From: Candidatus Sulfotelmatobacter sp.
Lineage (GTDB): Bacteria; Acidobacteriota; Terriglobia; Terriglobales; Acidobacteriaceae
Direction of reading: 5' to 3'
Assembly: GCA_030039195.1 (NCBI GenBank)
Contig: JASHQK010000061.1
Coordinates: forward strand, 1-34,613
DNA length: 34,613 nt
The position numbers and the translations under genes were made by a program. Position 1 is the stretch's first letter. The number at the start of each line of letters is the position of its first letter. Under the pieces are notes generated by a model. It worked only from the letters and a program-made list of their open reading frames with translations. It made no database searches and was not told the DNA's origin. Positions 16,375 through 25,698 of this stretch are shown one piece after another.

Positions 16375-16686
16375 CGCCTTCGTGGGCGGCATTCGCGCCA
16401 TTCTCGAACTGAAGACTAGAAAGAAAGCAGTCGTTAATTGGTGATAAAGCCCCCGATTACGCTCAAATTCCCCTGCAACCTGGAACTTGAGTGAAATCGC
16501 CGGTGGACGTTGAAAAAGTCCGTGGTAGAAAGTACCTTCTTTGCTGCGGGATAGTTCTGGTGTTGTGCTGCTCAGAACTGGAGATCGATTAAATTCTTCC
16601 CTGAAGTTTGACGCTTCCGAGTGGATCCGCGTTCTCGCGGACACAAGGATCCGAGTGAAGATCGAGCAAATGAGAATGAGGCACCA
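16375..16686. other. 312-bp upstream region of the Tat-exported glycosidase-like gene
   Basis: No gene is supported. The frame of the following gene is open back to 16621, but the extra residues are not signal-like and the GAGG at 16678-16681 marks ATG 16687 as the start. No clear promoter pair or terminator was found. Confidence 0.4.
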
Positions 16687-19038
16687 ATGGATCGAAGACA
16701 GTTTCTGCAGACCGCAGCTCTGACCACCGCCGCCAAACTACTTCCGTCATCACTCAGTGCAGCTGCTGCTAAGACTGCGATTTCGAACGCAGATCCCAAT
16801 CTTTCGCCTGCTGCTAACACCGAGGGCCACACACTCGTGTGCGAATTTACTCACGATTCGACGCCTTGGAAAGTCTACGAAGATCTGCGGACGAGTGAGG
16901 GCGCAATCACGTTCGTGTCGCCATCCGGGTCGTTTGTTCTGACTAAGAGCGCCGAAGCCGCCTTCACGGAAGCTGGAACTCCGTACCTGGGGCTGAATTT
17001 GAAGGACATCGGTTTGTCACCTGCCGACCTGCTCGCCGACAAGCTTCTCCGGTCCGGCGATGATCCTGATCCTGAGCAGGTGAAATCGGCGGCCCCTCCG
17101 CTGGGCTCAGTCCACCACCCTGGCCCGAGCTGGCGACTGCCTTGGGATACGTTCGTCGGCACCAAGGAATGTTTCGACACCATGCCGGTATTTCCCAGCG
17201 GAAGCACGCGAACCTATCATCCGGTCCAGTACTTTCCCGAAGACAACCGGCAGGCAAATCCGAAGCGCTTCGATGGCCTGGTGGGCGGATGGATGCCTGC
17301 GGTTCGCAAAGTGCTCGCCATCTCTGACTCGGTGCATGACGAAGTAATTGTGTTCGGCGATGTTGAGGCCCGCGACCAATTCATTGTGCAAACCTGGCAT
17401 CGCACGGCGCGGATTGAGAACGGCAAGATGCTCAAGGCCGTCTACGGACACAGCTATCCAGCCTTTCCTCCGGCGCGCGTTGATCCTGAGGCCGAAGAGT
17501 TCTACCGGGCATTGTTGGCCTTTGCGGCATATTGGCAAAACTTGCTGGGCGATGTCTCGACGGCTTCACTCCCGCGAAGTGTGTGGATCGACATGTCAAA
17601 GCATGCCTTCGCCAAAGAGTTGATGGTACGGCCGGGCGGAGTCTACCCCAAGTATGGCGCGGTCGATCGCGATTATTACGGTTCTGAGTACGACGGGTTC
17701 CAGGACATCTTCACCAGCTCAGTATGCGCGAATCTGGAGTGGGGCAGGCTGGAGATGGCGCGAGCCGTCATCGATAACTACTTCTCCGAGTTTGTCGACG
17801 CCAAAGGCATGATCAACATGCGTGGCCCGGAAACGGCGCAATTCGGCATGACACTCTCGCTGCTCGCACGCTATTTCAACTACAGCGGAGACGGGGAGCT
17901 TTTGCGCAAGCATGGTGCAAAAATCTCAGCCACGGCTGACCTCTTGCTGGCGATGCATGATGAGAGCCTGCAACGCGCTCACGATGATCCGGGCTATGGA
18001 CTGATTCACGGCTGGAGTGAATCAGATTCCTGTCTCATGTCAAAGCCGTCTCTCTGGTGGCTGCCGTATTACGCGAATAACGCATTCGCGGCTCGAGGCC
18101 TGCGAGACCTGGCGCGCTCGTGGGCGCTCATCAATCCGCACAGCCCCGAGGCGGAAAAGCAGACGGCCACATGGAATGATCGCAGCCGGACCATGCAAGA
18201 CTCGGTCATTGCGAGCATGCGCCAGAATATTCGCCACGATTTAACCCCGCCTTACATCGGAACCTACGCGGGCGCAAAGGAAACCTTTTGGGAATCGATG
18301 AGTAAAGAACGCCCCAGCCCGCAGCAGTGGCCTCATCGCGGATACGCCGAACTGTTGCACGCCGACATCTTGCCGGCAGAGCTTGCGGATCTCGTCATCG
18401 ATTGCATGCGCGCCCACGGTGCCACAACCCTGGGAGTGGTCGCCAACGTCGAGCCGCCGCATGCGGACGGCCGCGATATTCTCGGTTTCATCTCATACGG
18501 CTATGCGCAGATGCTTTTGCGCCTCGACCGCGTCGAAGAGTTTCTGCTTTTCCTGTACTCCCATCGCTATCACGACCACACGCGGGGAAGCTGGGTTGCC
18601 GGCGAAGTTTCGGGAATCGACGGTGACAACGCCCTGTTCTGCATCCCAGCGCAATTGACGATTCCGCCTCTGGTTCGGTGGATGCTTGTGCTCGAAGACT
18701 CCGATGAAGACCGCCTGTATTTTGCGAAGGGGCTGCCACGCGAGTGGGTCGCCTCCGGAGAAGAAATCAGTATTAGCGGTGCTCCTACGCGCTGGGGACG
18801 AGTCCATATGAAAATGAGAACAGATCAGGCAGCGAAGAACGTTCGTGCGGAGATTGAGCTAAGCCGACCAGGATTGCCTAAGGAGATCCAAGTTAAATTC
18901 CGCCTGCCGAAAACGCATCAGCTCCAGACGGCAACGGTGAACGGCCGCCCCACCCAGATCGGAGGCATACATCGCGATACAGTGATAGCATCCACCGGAA
19001 ACGCAACACATTTTGAAGTTGTCGCTGCCTTCAACTAG
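16687..19038 (+). CDS. Tat-exported six-hairpin glycosidase-like protein
   Basis: A 783-residue protein. It starts MDRRQFLQTAALTTAAKLLP, a twin-arginine signal with its hydrophobic stretch, so it is exported folded. A beta-rich N-terminal region (to about residue 260) is followed by an all-helical region of about 400 residues with GMTLSLLARYFNYSGDGELL, YGLIHGWSESDSCLMSKPSL and ILGFISYGYAQMLLRLDR. This pattern suits an (alpha/alpha)6 toroid as in six-hairpin glycosidases. A small beta domain (about 690-783) closes the protein. Acidic residues in the GWSESDS segment could be catalytic, but no family motif fixes the substrate. Start set by GAGG 5 nt upstream. It probably acts on sugars outside the cytoplasm. 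The DUF3592 gene follows 73 bp later on the same strand. Confidence 0.7.
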   Translation: MDRRQFLQTAALTTAAKLLPSSLSAAAAKTAISNADPNLSPAANTEGHTLVCEFTHDSTPWKVYEDLRTSEGAITFVSPSGSFVLTKSAEAAFTEAGTPYLGLNLKDIGLSPADLLADKLLRSGDDPDPEQVKSAAPPLGSVHHPGPSWRLPWDTFVGTKECFDTMPVFPSGSTRTYHPVQYFPEDNRQANPKRFDGLVGGWMPAVRKVLAISDSVHDEVIVFGDVEARDQFIVQTWHRTARIENGKMLKAVYGHSYPAFPPARVDPEAEEFYRALLAFAAYWQNLLGDVSTASLPRSVWIDMSKHAFAKELMVRPGGVYPKYGAVDRDYYGSEYDGFQDIFTSSVCANLEWGRLEMARAVIDNYFSEFVDAKGMINMRGPETAQFGMTLSLLARYFNYSGDGELLRKHGAKISATADLLLAMHDESLQRAHDDPGYGLIHGWSESDSCLMSKPSLWWLPYYANNAFAARGLRDLARSWALINPHSPEAEKQTATWNDRSRTMQDSVIASMRQNIRHDLTPPYIGTYAGAKETFWESMSKERPSPQQWPHRGYAELLHADILPAELADLVIDCMRAHGATTLGVVANVEPPHADGRDILGFISYGYAQMLLRLDRVEEFLLFLYSHRYHDHTRGSWVAGEVSGIDGDNALFCIPAQLTIPPLVRWMLVLEDSDEDRLYFAKGLPREWVASGEEISISGAPTRWGRVHMKMRTDQAAKNVRAEIELSRPGLPKEIQVKFRLPKTHQLQTATVNGRPTQIGGIHRDTVIASTGNATHFEVVAAFN

Positions 19039-19111
19039 GTAGAACCCGGTTTCGCGAGCCACTGGCCACGAAATACTTGTCGGGGCCGGACCCATTCACC
19101 ATAATTCCAGC

Positions 19112-19546
19112 ATGGATGAGGAATTGCTGGTCGTGATCGTCGTCGTTGGGGGTGTTGTTTTCATTGCTATCGGGGCTTGGGTAGCGTCCCAGTATCGGCA
19201 GCGCAAGATAACGCAGAAGGCTGCGCAATGGGTCCCGGTGGAAGCAACGATTGAATCCGGCAGCCTTGAGGGGACGCAGGAGACAGGCAGAATTGTTTTG
19301 CCGACATTTTCGTTCTCCTACAAGGTTTCCGACCAATATTATTCCGGGCGCTTTTCTCTCGAGGCGCGTTTCCCGAAATCACGTGCTGAGTCGTTAATTG
19401 GCCAGATGATCGGTCGTAAACTGCTCCTCCGATATGATCCCGAGCGGCCTGAGAGGTGGTTCATTCCAGATGAGTGCATCGACGGTTACAAAGTTGAGCA
19501 GAAGTTAAGCCCGCATTTCATTCATGACTACTCGCCGAAGGAGTAG
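19112..19546 (+). CDS. DUF3592-like membrane-anchored protein
   Basis: A 144-residue protein with one N-terminal membrane helix (LLVVIVVVGGVVFIAIGAWV, residues 5-24) and a basic turn (QYRQRK). A beta-rich domain follows with WVPVEATIESG, LPTFSFSYKVSDQYYSGRFS and KLLLRYDPERPERWFIPDE. These are the hallmarks of DUF3592: variants of V-x-G-x-I...Y-x-V...G-x-Y...V-x-Y-x-P. The family has no established function; members are small membrane proteins with the domain probably on the far side of the membrane. No strong ribosome binding site precedes ATG 19112. It ends 14 nt before a palindrome. Confidence 0.8.
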   Translation: MDEELLVVIVVVGGVVFIAIGAWVASQYRQRKITQKAAQWVPVEATIESGSLEGTQETGRIVLPTFSFSYKVSDQYYSGRFSLEARFPKSRAESLIGQMIGRKLLLRYDPERPERWFIPDECIDGYKVEQKLSPHFIHDYSPKE

Positions 19547-19560
19547 CATCTCTGCCATTT

Positions 19561-19573
19561 ACTGAAGTTCAGT
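19561..19573. promoter_or_regulatory. Palindrome after the DUF3592 gene
   Basis: ACTGAA-G-TTCAGT is a perfect palindrome with 6-bp arms and one central base, in the gap upstream of the APC permease gene. The one-base centre makes a protein-binding site more likely than a hairpin. No cognate regulator can be named. Confidence 0.35.
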
Positions 19574-19594
19574 GGCGCGATTGCACTCAAGTTC

Positions 19595-19666
19595 GCGTTC
19601 ACGGGGTATTTTGAGGCGACGCGGGTTGGACATCAGGATACAGCTGCACTTGCACCCCGTGAACGC
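19595..19666. repeat. 13-bp inverted repeat enclosing 46 nt
   Basis: GCGTTCACGGGGT at 19595-19607 is the exact reverse complement of ACCCCGTGAACGC at 19654-19666. The 72-bp unit lies wholly between the DUF3592 gene and the APC permease gene, 59 bp before the permease start. It could form a long RNA stem in the permease leader, act as a cruciform, or be a small element with terminal inverted repeats. The flanking bases show no obvious target duplication. Confidence 0.6.
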
Positions 19667-19725
19667 ACGCCTTTGTACGCCGGGTGGTAGAATCCCACGC
19701 CAACCAGACTGTAGGAGAAGCAGCA

Positions 19726-21117
19726 ATGGAGTTCGTGGTGGGGACCGACGCGAGTAGCAATTACGGTTTGCGGCGAGAGATTCTTTCGCCGATGGAGACC
19801 CTGGCGCAGTCGGTTTCGACCATGGCACCGACTACGACTCCGGCTGCGACCATTCCGCTCGTCTGCGCGCTGGCGGGTAACGGCACCTGGCTCGCGTACG
19901 TACTGGCGACGATTGCGATCTTACTCGTCGCGCTATGCATCAGCCGCTTTGCGAAGCATTCTGCCTCTCCCGGATCCCTGTATAACTATGCCTCCATGGT
20001 CTTGCCGCAGTGGCTGCAAGCCACAGTTGCATGGAGCCTCCTGCTGGCGTATGTCGCGACCGGGTCGAGCGTGATTGGCGGCTTTTATCATTACGCGAAT
20101 CTTCTGCTCCGCGATGCGACTGGCCATGTGTTCTCCGCAGTTCTATTGGCCGCGTTTGTCACCGGAATCTCCATCTGGATCGCCTATCGCGACGTCAAAA
20201 TTTCGGCGCGGCTCATGCTTTGGATCGAAGCCGCCTCGGTCACTGTGATCGTCGCCCTCGTGGTCTTGTTGCTGTTGCGGCAGGGTCGGCATTGGGATCT
20301 CGAGCAAATTCATTTGCATGGAATGAGCGGCAGCGGACTGCGGCTGGGATTGGTGCTGGCGCTGTTCAGCTTTGTGGGATTTGAGAGTGCGACCACGCTC
20401 GGAGCCGAGGCGCGAAATCCGTTGAAATCCATTCCGAGGGCGGTGGTCATGAGTTCACTGCTCGGCGGTGCTTTTTTCACCGTGTGCGCCTACGCCCAGG
20501 TGTTGGGATTTCACATGGTCGGTCAGAACCTCGGTGACAGCCAGGCTCCCATGCATGTGCTGGCGCGAATCGGAGGCGTGCCGATTTTCGGGCTTTTGAT
20601 TGATATAGGTGCGCTGATCAGCCTGTTTGCCGGCACGCTGGCGTGCATCACTGCGGCGGCACGACTGTTGCTGCTGATGGCGCACAACGGGCTTGCTCAT
20701 GCCCGCCTGCGCACGACCCACGCGCAAAATCGCACGCCAAGCGCAGCCGTAATCATCACCGGAATTGCGGCGTTGCTTCCCGTCGCTGTTCTGGCCGCGC
20801 GAGGCGATAGCGGACTCGATGTATACGGTTGGATGGGCTCGCTGGCCACGTATGGATTCATTGTCGCCTATGCCCTGGTCTGCGTGGCTCTGCCGCGTTA
20901 TTTGAGAAATCATGGTGTTTACCGCGCAGGAGCGCAAATACTTCCCTGGCTGGCGGCGCTGGTCATGGTGTTGGCGCTTGTCGGGAATCTCTACCCCGTT
21001 CCCGAAGGACCTTACGGGAAATTGCCCTATATCTATCTGGCCTACCTGATCACCGGGCTCGCGTGGTTTGCGGTGCGGCGGCGAATGATGAATAGTCCGG
21101 CAGTTGCCGAGGGCTAA
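19726..21117 (+). CDS. APC-superfamily amino acid permease
   Basis: A 463-residue integral membrane protein with about twelve hydrophobic segments. The first helix region reads SPMETLAQSVSTMAPTTTPA, typical of the substrate-binding unwound TM1 of APC transporters, followed by ALAGNGTWLAYVLATIAILL. GFESATTLGAEARNPLKSIP is the family signature between TM6 and TM7 (F-x-G-F-E...EE/EA-x-NP-x-x-x-IP). It probably imports an amino acid or related amine through the inner membrane by ion coupling; the substrate is not clear. ATG 19726 is chosen because GGAG at 19714-19717 lies 8 nt before it; the frame extends a further 14 codons to 19684 without a site. An inverted-repeat element lies in its leader region. 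It appears to be transcribed alone. Confidence 0.9.
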   Translation: MEFVVGTDASSNYGLRREILSPMETLAQSVSTMAPTTTPAATIPLVCALAGNGTWLAYVLATIAILLVALCISRFAKHSASPGSLYNYASMVLPQWLQATVAWSLLLAYVATGSSVIGGFYHYANLLLRDATGHVFSAVLLAAFVTGISIWIAYRDVKISARLMLWIEAASVTVIVALVVLLLLRQGRHWDLEQIHLHGMSGSGLRLGLVLALFSFVGFESATTLGAEARNPLKSIPRAVVMSSLLGGAFFTVCAYAQVLGFHMVGQNLGDSQAPMHVLARIGGVPIFGLLIDIGALISLFAGTLACITAAARLLLLMAHNGLAHARLRTTHAQNRTPSAAVIITGIAALLPVAVLAARGDSGLDVYGWMGSLATYGFIVAYALVCVALPRYLRNHGVYRAGAQILPWLAALVMVLALVGNLYPVPEGPYGKLPYIYLAYLITGLAWFAVRRRMMNSPAVAEG

Positions 21118-21341
21118 ACCCCGCATTGCAACGGCTATCAGGTAACCGATTGCGGCCTCGGAATAAGAATAAGTAATCGGGGGCAAAAAAACTTTCACTA
21201 GGCTTTGCGCTTTCGTTTCCCTCAAGCTTCGCGTACATTGCTTCGCTAATCCTGAAGCGGAGCAAAACCTGGCTCTCTGCATTTGTGCGGGTGTGGGGCG
21301 GCATCTCTCCCCTAGTTTCCAAATCCGAGGAGGTTACGTCT

Positions 21342-24300
21342 ATGTCGCCGATATTGAATTGGATCAGGCCAGTCGTGTTCGGGGCGGCATGCATGGCTGC
21401 AATCATGCTGGCTTGCGGAAGCCCGCTTCGGGCGCAGCGAACACTTGGCGGAATCACCGGCACGGTTACCGACAAGACTGGAAGCGTGCTGACGGAAACG
21501 AATGTAACCATCGTCGCCGCGGAAACGAAACTGACGCGGACCCAGAAAACAAACGCCAACGGCATTTACGATTTCGTGGACCTCCCCATCGGCACCTACA
21601 CTCTGACCTTCGTCCACCAGGGATTTCAAAGCCAGAAGATTCCCTCGGTCATGGTTCAGGCTGATCGTACTGTGACCGTAAACGCGACTTTACCCGTCGG
21701 ACAAGTCGGCACGGTGGTGGAAGTAGACGCCGTTCCCCTGGTCAACGCCGTCGACACAACGAACGGATACATCCTCGAAAAAAATCAGATTGATGCGGTC
21801 CCGCTGCCAACGGGCAGTTTCACCGGACTGGCGATTCTCTCTCCCGGCGTGAATGCCGAGTTGCCCGGTGGTACTGGCGTCAACAGCGGATTAGGCAATC
21901 AGCCGATCTGGGCCAACGGCCAGCGCGATACCAGCAACAGTTTCCTCGTCAACGGCGTCGATGCCAGCAATCTGTTCAACGGCAAGAGCACCAGCCAGGT
22001 CGCTTCGGCGCGGATCGTAAATAACACCGGTGTGGCCAACGCCGCCAGTACGAGCGCTGCGCCCATCCAAAGCACCGCATCTGTCTATCTCGCGATCGGA
22101 CAAGCCATCCCCACTCCCGCGCCAGAAACGGTAGAGGAAGTCCGCGTCAATACATCCATGTACGACGCCCAGCAAGGCTCGACCAGCGGCGCACACATTG
22201 ATATGAGCACAGCCGGCGGCACCAACGTGATTCATGGCGGAGCATACATCCATCGCGGCACGGACTGGCTCAACGCGGCGCCGTTTTTCTATAAGCAGGA
22301 TCCTAACCTTCCTTCGAACGACAAAGTTCCTCAGATGCACCGCTACACCCTCGGCGGAACCTTGGGCGGCCCGCTGATAAAAGACAAACTGTTCGGCTAT
22401 GTCGCCTTCCAGCACGTGCACGATTCCGATCAGGAGATCGGCCTCGGCCGCCTGCTGGTGCCCGCGGACTTCAATCCTACTTTCCTGACCAATGCACCGG
22501 GTTGCGGCACTACCAACCGAACCGACCCTGTGTTCGCCCAGTGTCTGGCCGCAATTTCCAATGATGAGTGGGGAACTTCCATTAGCGCCGCGAACGTCAG
22601 CCCCGTTGCGCTCTCCCTGTTTCAGGCGCAATTGCCGAATGGTCAATATCTGGTTCCGTTTTCCGATGGCGTGACTCCCACGCCAGTTTTCCCCGAAAAT
22701 GCCATCAGCCCCGGTACGGCCTATTTCACATCGAACCAGGCGGTGGCGAATCTCGATTGGAACCGCAACAGCAAAAACACAATCTCGGCGAAGTATTACT
22801 ACCAGCACGATCCGACGGTCGCGCCCTACGCGTATTCGAGTGTGCCGGGATTTCCCCAATTTCTCGATGCCGGCAGCCAGGTCGCCTCGCTGACTAACAC
22901 GCAGTCGATCCGCCCGAATCTGAGCATCACCGAAGTGATCGGGATTCTAAGGGAGAAAGCCTACAGCACAATCGGACAGCCCTTCACGCCCCAGCAGCTC
23001 GGAATCAACACGTTCGGATCGCCCTACTTCCCGGGCATCACCATCGCCGATCCATTGGGACTAGGCAACCCGGCTGCGAACCCCGAGGGCATCTCTAACC
23101 AGCAATTCCTCAACTTCGGACAGGGATCCGCCTCTCAGGGCGCTTTCACCGGGGTCTTTCAGAACCGCATCATGCCTTCGGCCAATGCAATCTGGATGAA
23201 GGGCCGCAACACGATCACCTTCGGCGGCAGCTACGCCTACACGCAGCTCAATGCTCGCGATCAGAGAACCAATCAAGGCATCGTTTCCACCGCCGACTTC
23301 TCGCAATTCATACAAGGCATCGTCAACACCAACGACGACTTCACCACAACCAAGTTTCTGCAAGGCAACGCCAATCGCTACTTCCGCGCCGGTCAGGTCG
23401 GAATGTACGTTCAGGATAAATTCCAGTTCCGCTCGAACCTGAGCATGACCGCTGGATTGCGCTTCGACTGGAACGGCGGCCTGACCGAAAAATACGGCCG
23501 CATTTTCAACTTCGACCCGTCGCTCTACAACTATGACGGTGCAACCGATACGATCGCTTCCAACGGCTTCATCATCGCCGGCAACAATAAGCTGTTTCCA
23601 ACCAAAGGCGTGAGCGACACTACGCTGACGGGCCGCCAGTGGGGACTGGCGCCTCGTCTCGGCTTGGCGTGGAGTCCGCGAAAGTTCAACGACAAGCTCG
23701 TCGTCCGTACCGGCACAGGACTCTATTACGATCGTGGAGAACTTTTCACCTATCTTTCTCCCGGATACGCCGAGGGCGTCATCAATGGTGGCCCGTTCGG
23801 AGTGAATCAGACGCCGCCCTATGTAAATGCCTATTCCTGCCAAAATGATCCCAACGCCACGATCACGTATTACCTGGGCTACGTCCCCACCTGTCCTGCT
23901 CCCGAGTACTCGCTGTCGAGTCCCTGGGGTCCGACGCCCGGGCCCGTGCCGACCGGAAACCCTGCGGATATCACGAACTACCTGCCGAATGAAGCGGACA
24001 TCGTGAACGGTGCAGAACTGTTCTCATTTGCCACGTACAACCGCGCGAACAAGCTGCCCTACACGATCAACTACACTCTCGACATTCAATGGCAGCCGCG
24101 CAACGATCTGGCATTCGACATCGGCTACGTGGGCAACGTAGGGCGCCACGAAGTGATTCCAATCCCATTTAATCAACCCGGCATCGCAACCCCGACGAAC
24201 ATCATCCATCCGGATGCCCCATACCCCCAGTCGTATACCTACGGCTACACCGTGCAAAGCGGTTCGAACTGCTCGCCGGATTGCCCGATAACCCTTCCCA

Positions 24301-25304
24301 ATGGCCAGCCGATGCTTGCTGACTACGAAGGCGGCAACGTAGATTTGCGCGTTCCCTACATCGGATATTCAGCCGAATCGGAGACCTACAAAGCTGCCGG
24401 AGTTTCTGCCTACAACGCGCTGCAAGCGCATGTCGAAAAACGCTTAAGCTACGGGCTGCAACTGGGATTTTCCTATACCTACTCTCACGCACTCGACGAG
24501 CAGAGCGCCATGGGATTATTTTTCAACGGAAATAATCCGTTGGATCTGCGATCGGCGTACGGCTCATCGGATTTCGACCGCACCCACGTGTTCAATGTCA
24601 GCTATTTGTATGAGCTGCCCGGCACGGCGCAAAAATCTTCTCTGCTGGGGAAAGCCACAAACGGCTGGGCAATCACGGGAGTAGGAGTTTTCCAGAGCGG
24701 CCAACCCTACAGCATCATCGACTATACCGGCGCCGTCGGCAGCATCTACTACAGCGTCTATGACGGAATTACAAATCCCATCGTGCCGTTAGCGCCGGGG
24801 TGCACCGCCAAGAATGCGGTCACGGGTTCCTCGGGAGCGTATTCCAATCCGACCGACCCGAAGTCCTTCGCGCTGCTCTCATCGTGTTTTACGCTGCCGC
24901 TCCTCAGCCCGGGCGATCTGAATGGAGCGATTCCCGCGGGCGACACCTTCGAAACGAATTTCACTACCGGTCAGCGCAACATTTTCCGCCAGGCCTGGCA
25001 AAGGCGTCTTGATCTGTCTGTCGTTAAGACGCTGCAGATCGATGAGCGCGTCTCCCTGAAATACACGCTCGATGTCTTCAACATCACGAATACAGCGAGC
25101 TTCGACATTCCGATTGACGACGTTTCTCAAAACGAGTTCTACAATCAGTTTCCGGTAATCGGCACGACTCCGCTGCCCACCGGTTGCGCGACCGGCAATG
25201 CAACCAACAACTCCTTTTACAACTGCCCTTCAGGACTCGGCGCTGTGAATAAAACCATTGGTAGCCCCAGGCAAATCCAGATGAGTCTGCGCCTGATCTT
25301 CTAA
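21342..25304 (+). CDS. Oar-like TonB-dependent outer-membrane receptor
   Basis: A 1,320-residue outer-membrane protein. A signal peptide (IRPVVFGAACMAAIMLACGS) ends near PLRAQ. A carboxypeptidase-regulatory-like domain covers about residues 30-110 (GGITGTVTDKTGSVLTETNV, ANGIYDFVDLPIGTYTLTF). A plug domain follows (about 115-290, with LVNGVDASNLFNG), then a long beta barrel with many aromatic-ended strands, finishing in QIQMSLRLIF, the terminal aromatic residue expected for barrel assembly. In Acidobacteriota such Oar-like receptors are thought to take up glycans or other large ligands with TonB energy. GAGGAGG at 21327-21333 is 8 nt upstream of ATG 21342, an excellent site. No SusD-like partner is adjacent. 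The neighbouring exported glycosidase-like genes suggest, but do not prove, a sugar ligand. Confidence 0.93.
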   Translation: MSPILNWIRPVVFGAACMAAIMLACGSPLRAQRTLGGITGTVTDKTGSVLTETNVTIVAAETKLTRTQKTNANGIYDFVDLPIGTYTLTFVHQGFQSQKIPSVMVQADRTVTVNATLPVGQVGTVVEVDAVPLVNAVDTTNGYILEKNQIDAVPLPTGSFTGLAILSPGVNAELPGGTGVNSGLGNQPIWANGQRDTSNSFLVNGVDASNLFNGKSTSQVASARIVNNTGVANAASTSAAPIQSTASVYLAIGQAIPTPAPETVEEVRVNTSMYDAQQGSTSGAHIDMSTAGGTNVIHGGAYIHRGTDWLNAAPFFYKQDPNLPSNDKVPQMHRYTLGGTLGGPLIKDKLFGYVAFQHVHDSDQEIGLGRLLVPADFNPTFLTNAPGCGTTNRTDPVFAQCLAAISNDEWGTSISAANVSPVALSLFQAQLPNGQYLVPFSDGVTPTPVFPENAISPGTAYFTSNQAVANLDWNRNSKNTISAKYYYQHDPTVAPYAYSSVPGFPQFLDAGSQVASLTNTQSIRPNLSITEVIGILREKAYSTIGQPFTPQQLGINTFGSPYFPGITIADPLGLGNPAANPEGISNQQFLNFGQGSASQGAFTGVFQNRIMPSANAIWMKGRNTITFGGSYAYTQLNARDQRTNQGIVSTADFSQFIQGIVNTNDDFTTTKFLQGNANRYFRAGQVGMYVQDKFQFRSNLSMTAGLRFDWNGGLTEKYGRIFNFDPSLYNYDGATDTIASNGFIIAGNNKLFPTKGVSDTTLTGRQWGLAPRLGLAWSPRKFNDKLVVRTGTGLYYDRGELFTYLSPGYAEGVINGGPFGVNQTPPYVNAYSCQNDPNATITYYLGYVPTCPAPEYSLSSPWGPTPGPVPTGNPADITNYLPNEADIVNGAELFSFATYNRANKLPYTINYTLDIQWQPRNDLAFDIGYVGNVGRHEVIPIPFNQPGIATPTNIIHPDAPYPQSYTYGYTVQSGSNCSPDCPITLPNGQPMLADYEGGNVDLRVPYIGYSAESETYKAAGVSAYNALQAHVEKRLSYGLQLGFSYTYSHALDEQSAMGLFFNGNNPLDLRSAYGSSDFDRTHVFNVSYLYELPGTAQKSSLLGKATNGWAITGVGVFQSGQPYSIIDYTGAVGSIYYSVYDGITNPIVPLAPGCTAKNAVTGSSGAYSNPTDPKSFALLSSCFTLPLLSPGDLNGAIPAGDTFETNFTTGQRNIFRQAWQRRLDLSVVKTLQIDERVSLKYTLDVFNITNTASFDIPIDDVSQNEFYNQFPVIGTTPLPTGCATGNATNNSFYNCPSGLGAVNKTIGSPRQIQMSLRLIF

Positions 25305-25360
25305 ATGATCGTCTGCGCGGCGGCAGCTAGCAAGAACTGCTCCCAAAACTTCAATCGGGG

Positions 25361-25379
25361 CTGGCGCAAGCGGCGCCGG
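25361..25379. terminator. Hairpin between the TonB receptor and the 87-residue gene
   Basis: CTGGCGC and GCGCCGG pair over 7 bp (one G-T pair) around a 5-nt loop. It lies between two convergent stop codons (25304 plus, 25435 minus) and could serve both. No T-run follows, so it may be Rho-assisted or not a terminator. Confidence 0.3.
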
Positions 25380-25434
25380 CCGATCTATTCTTCAGCTTCC
25401 GCCAACAAAAGAAGGCTAGCTGCTTCAAAGCCCA

Positions 25435-25698
25435 TCATGCCACCTTTTCCTTAGCTGAATGCAGGCAGGCTGCAACCTCACGGATGACCTGCTCATAATC
25501 AGCGGCAACGGCACGCTCTACATGAACACAGGCACCCTTCGCGCCTGCTTCTTGCGCTAACCTCTTGAACTCAACCTGCAGGAAGTTTTCCAACTGCTTC
25601 GGTGTCAAGACGACAATTGGGATCGTAGTGGACCTACCCGTCGCGGTTTCGATCTTGACGGAGTAAGGCGATTCAGACTGGGGTGTTTCCGGGGCCAT
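25435..25698 (-). CDS. Small protein of unknown function
   Basis: An 87-residue soluble protein starting MAPETPQSESPYSVKIETAT. It has a beta-like opening, then IPIVVLTPKQLENFLQVEFK and an alpha-helical second half (VEFKRLAQEAG..., ADYEQVIREVAACLHSAKEK), with two cysteines (GACVHVER and AACLH). No signal peptide or membrane segment. GGAGGG on the minus strand lies 4 nt before the start at 25698, which fixes it against a start 8 codons earlier. I do not recognise the family. It stands alone between the TonB receptor (convergent) and the NlpC/P60 gene (divergent). Confidence 0.65.
   Translation of the reverse strand: MAPETPQSESPYSVKIETATGRSTTIPIVVLTPKQLENFLQVEFKRLAQEAGAKGACVHVERAVAADYEQVIREVAACLHSAKEKVA

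Noticed and set aside
19595-19666. Insertion element with a target site duplication
   Set aside because: The 13-bp inverted repeat is real, but flanking bases show no direct duplication and the interior is too short for a gene, so a mobile origin is not claimed.
21891-22859. Minus-strand open frame of about 320 codons inside the TonB receptor gene
   Set aside because: Long antisense frames are common in GC-rich genes; the plus strand shows a full, recognisable receptor here.
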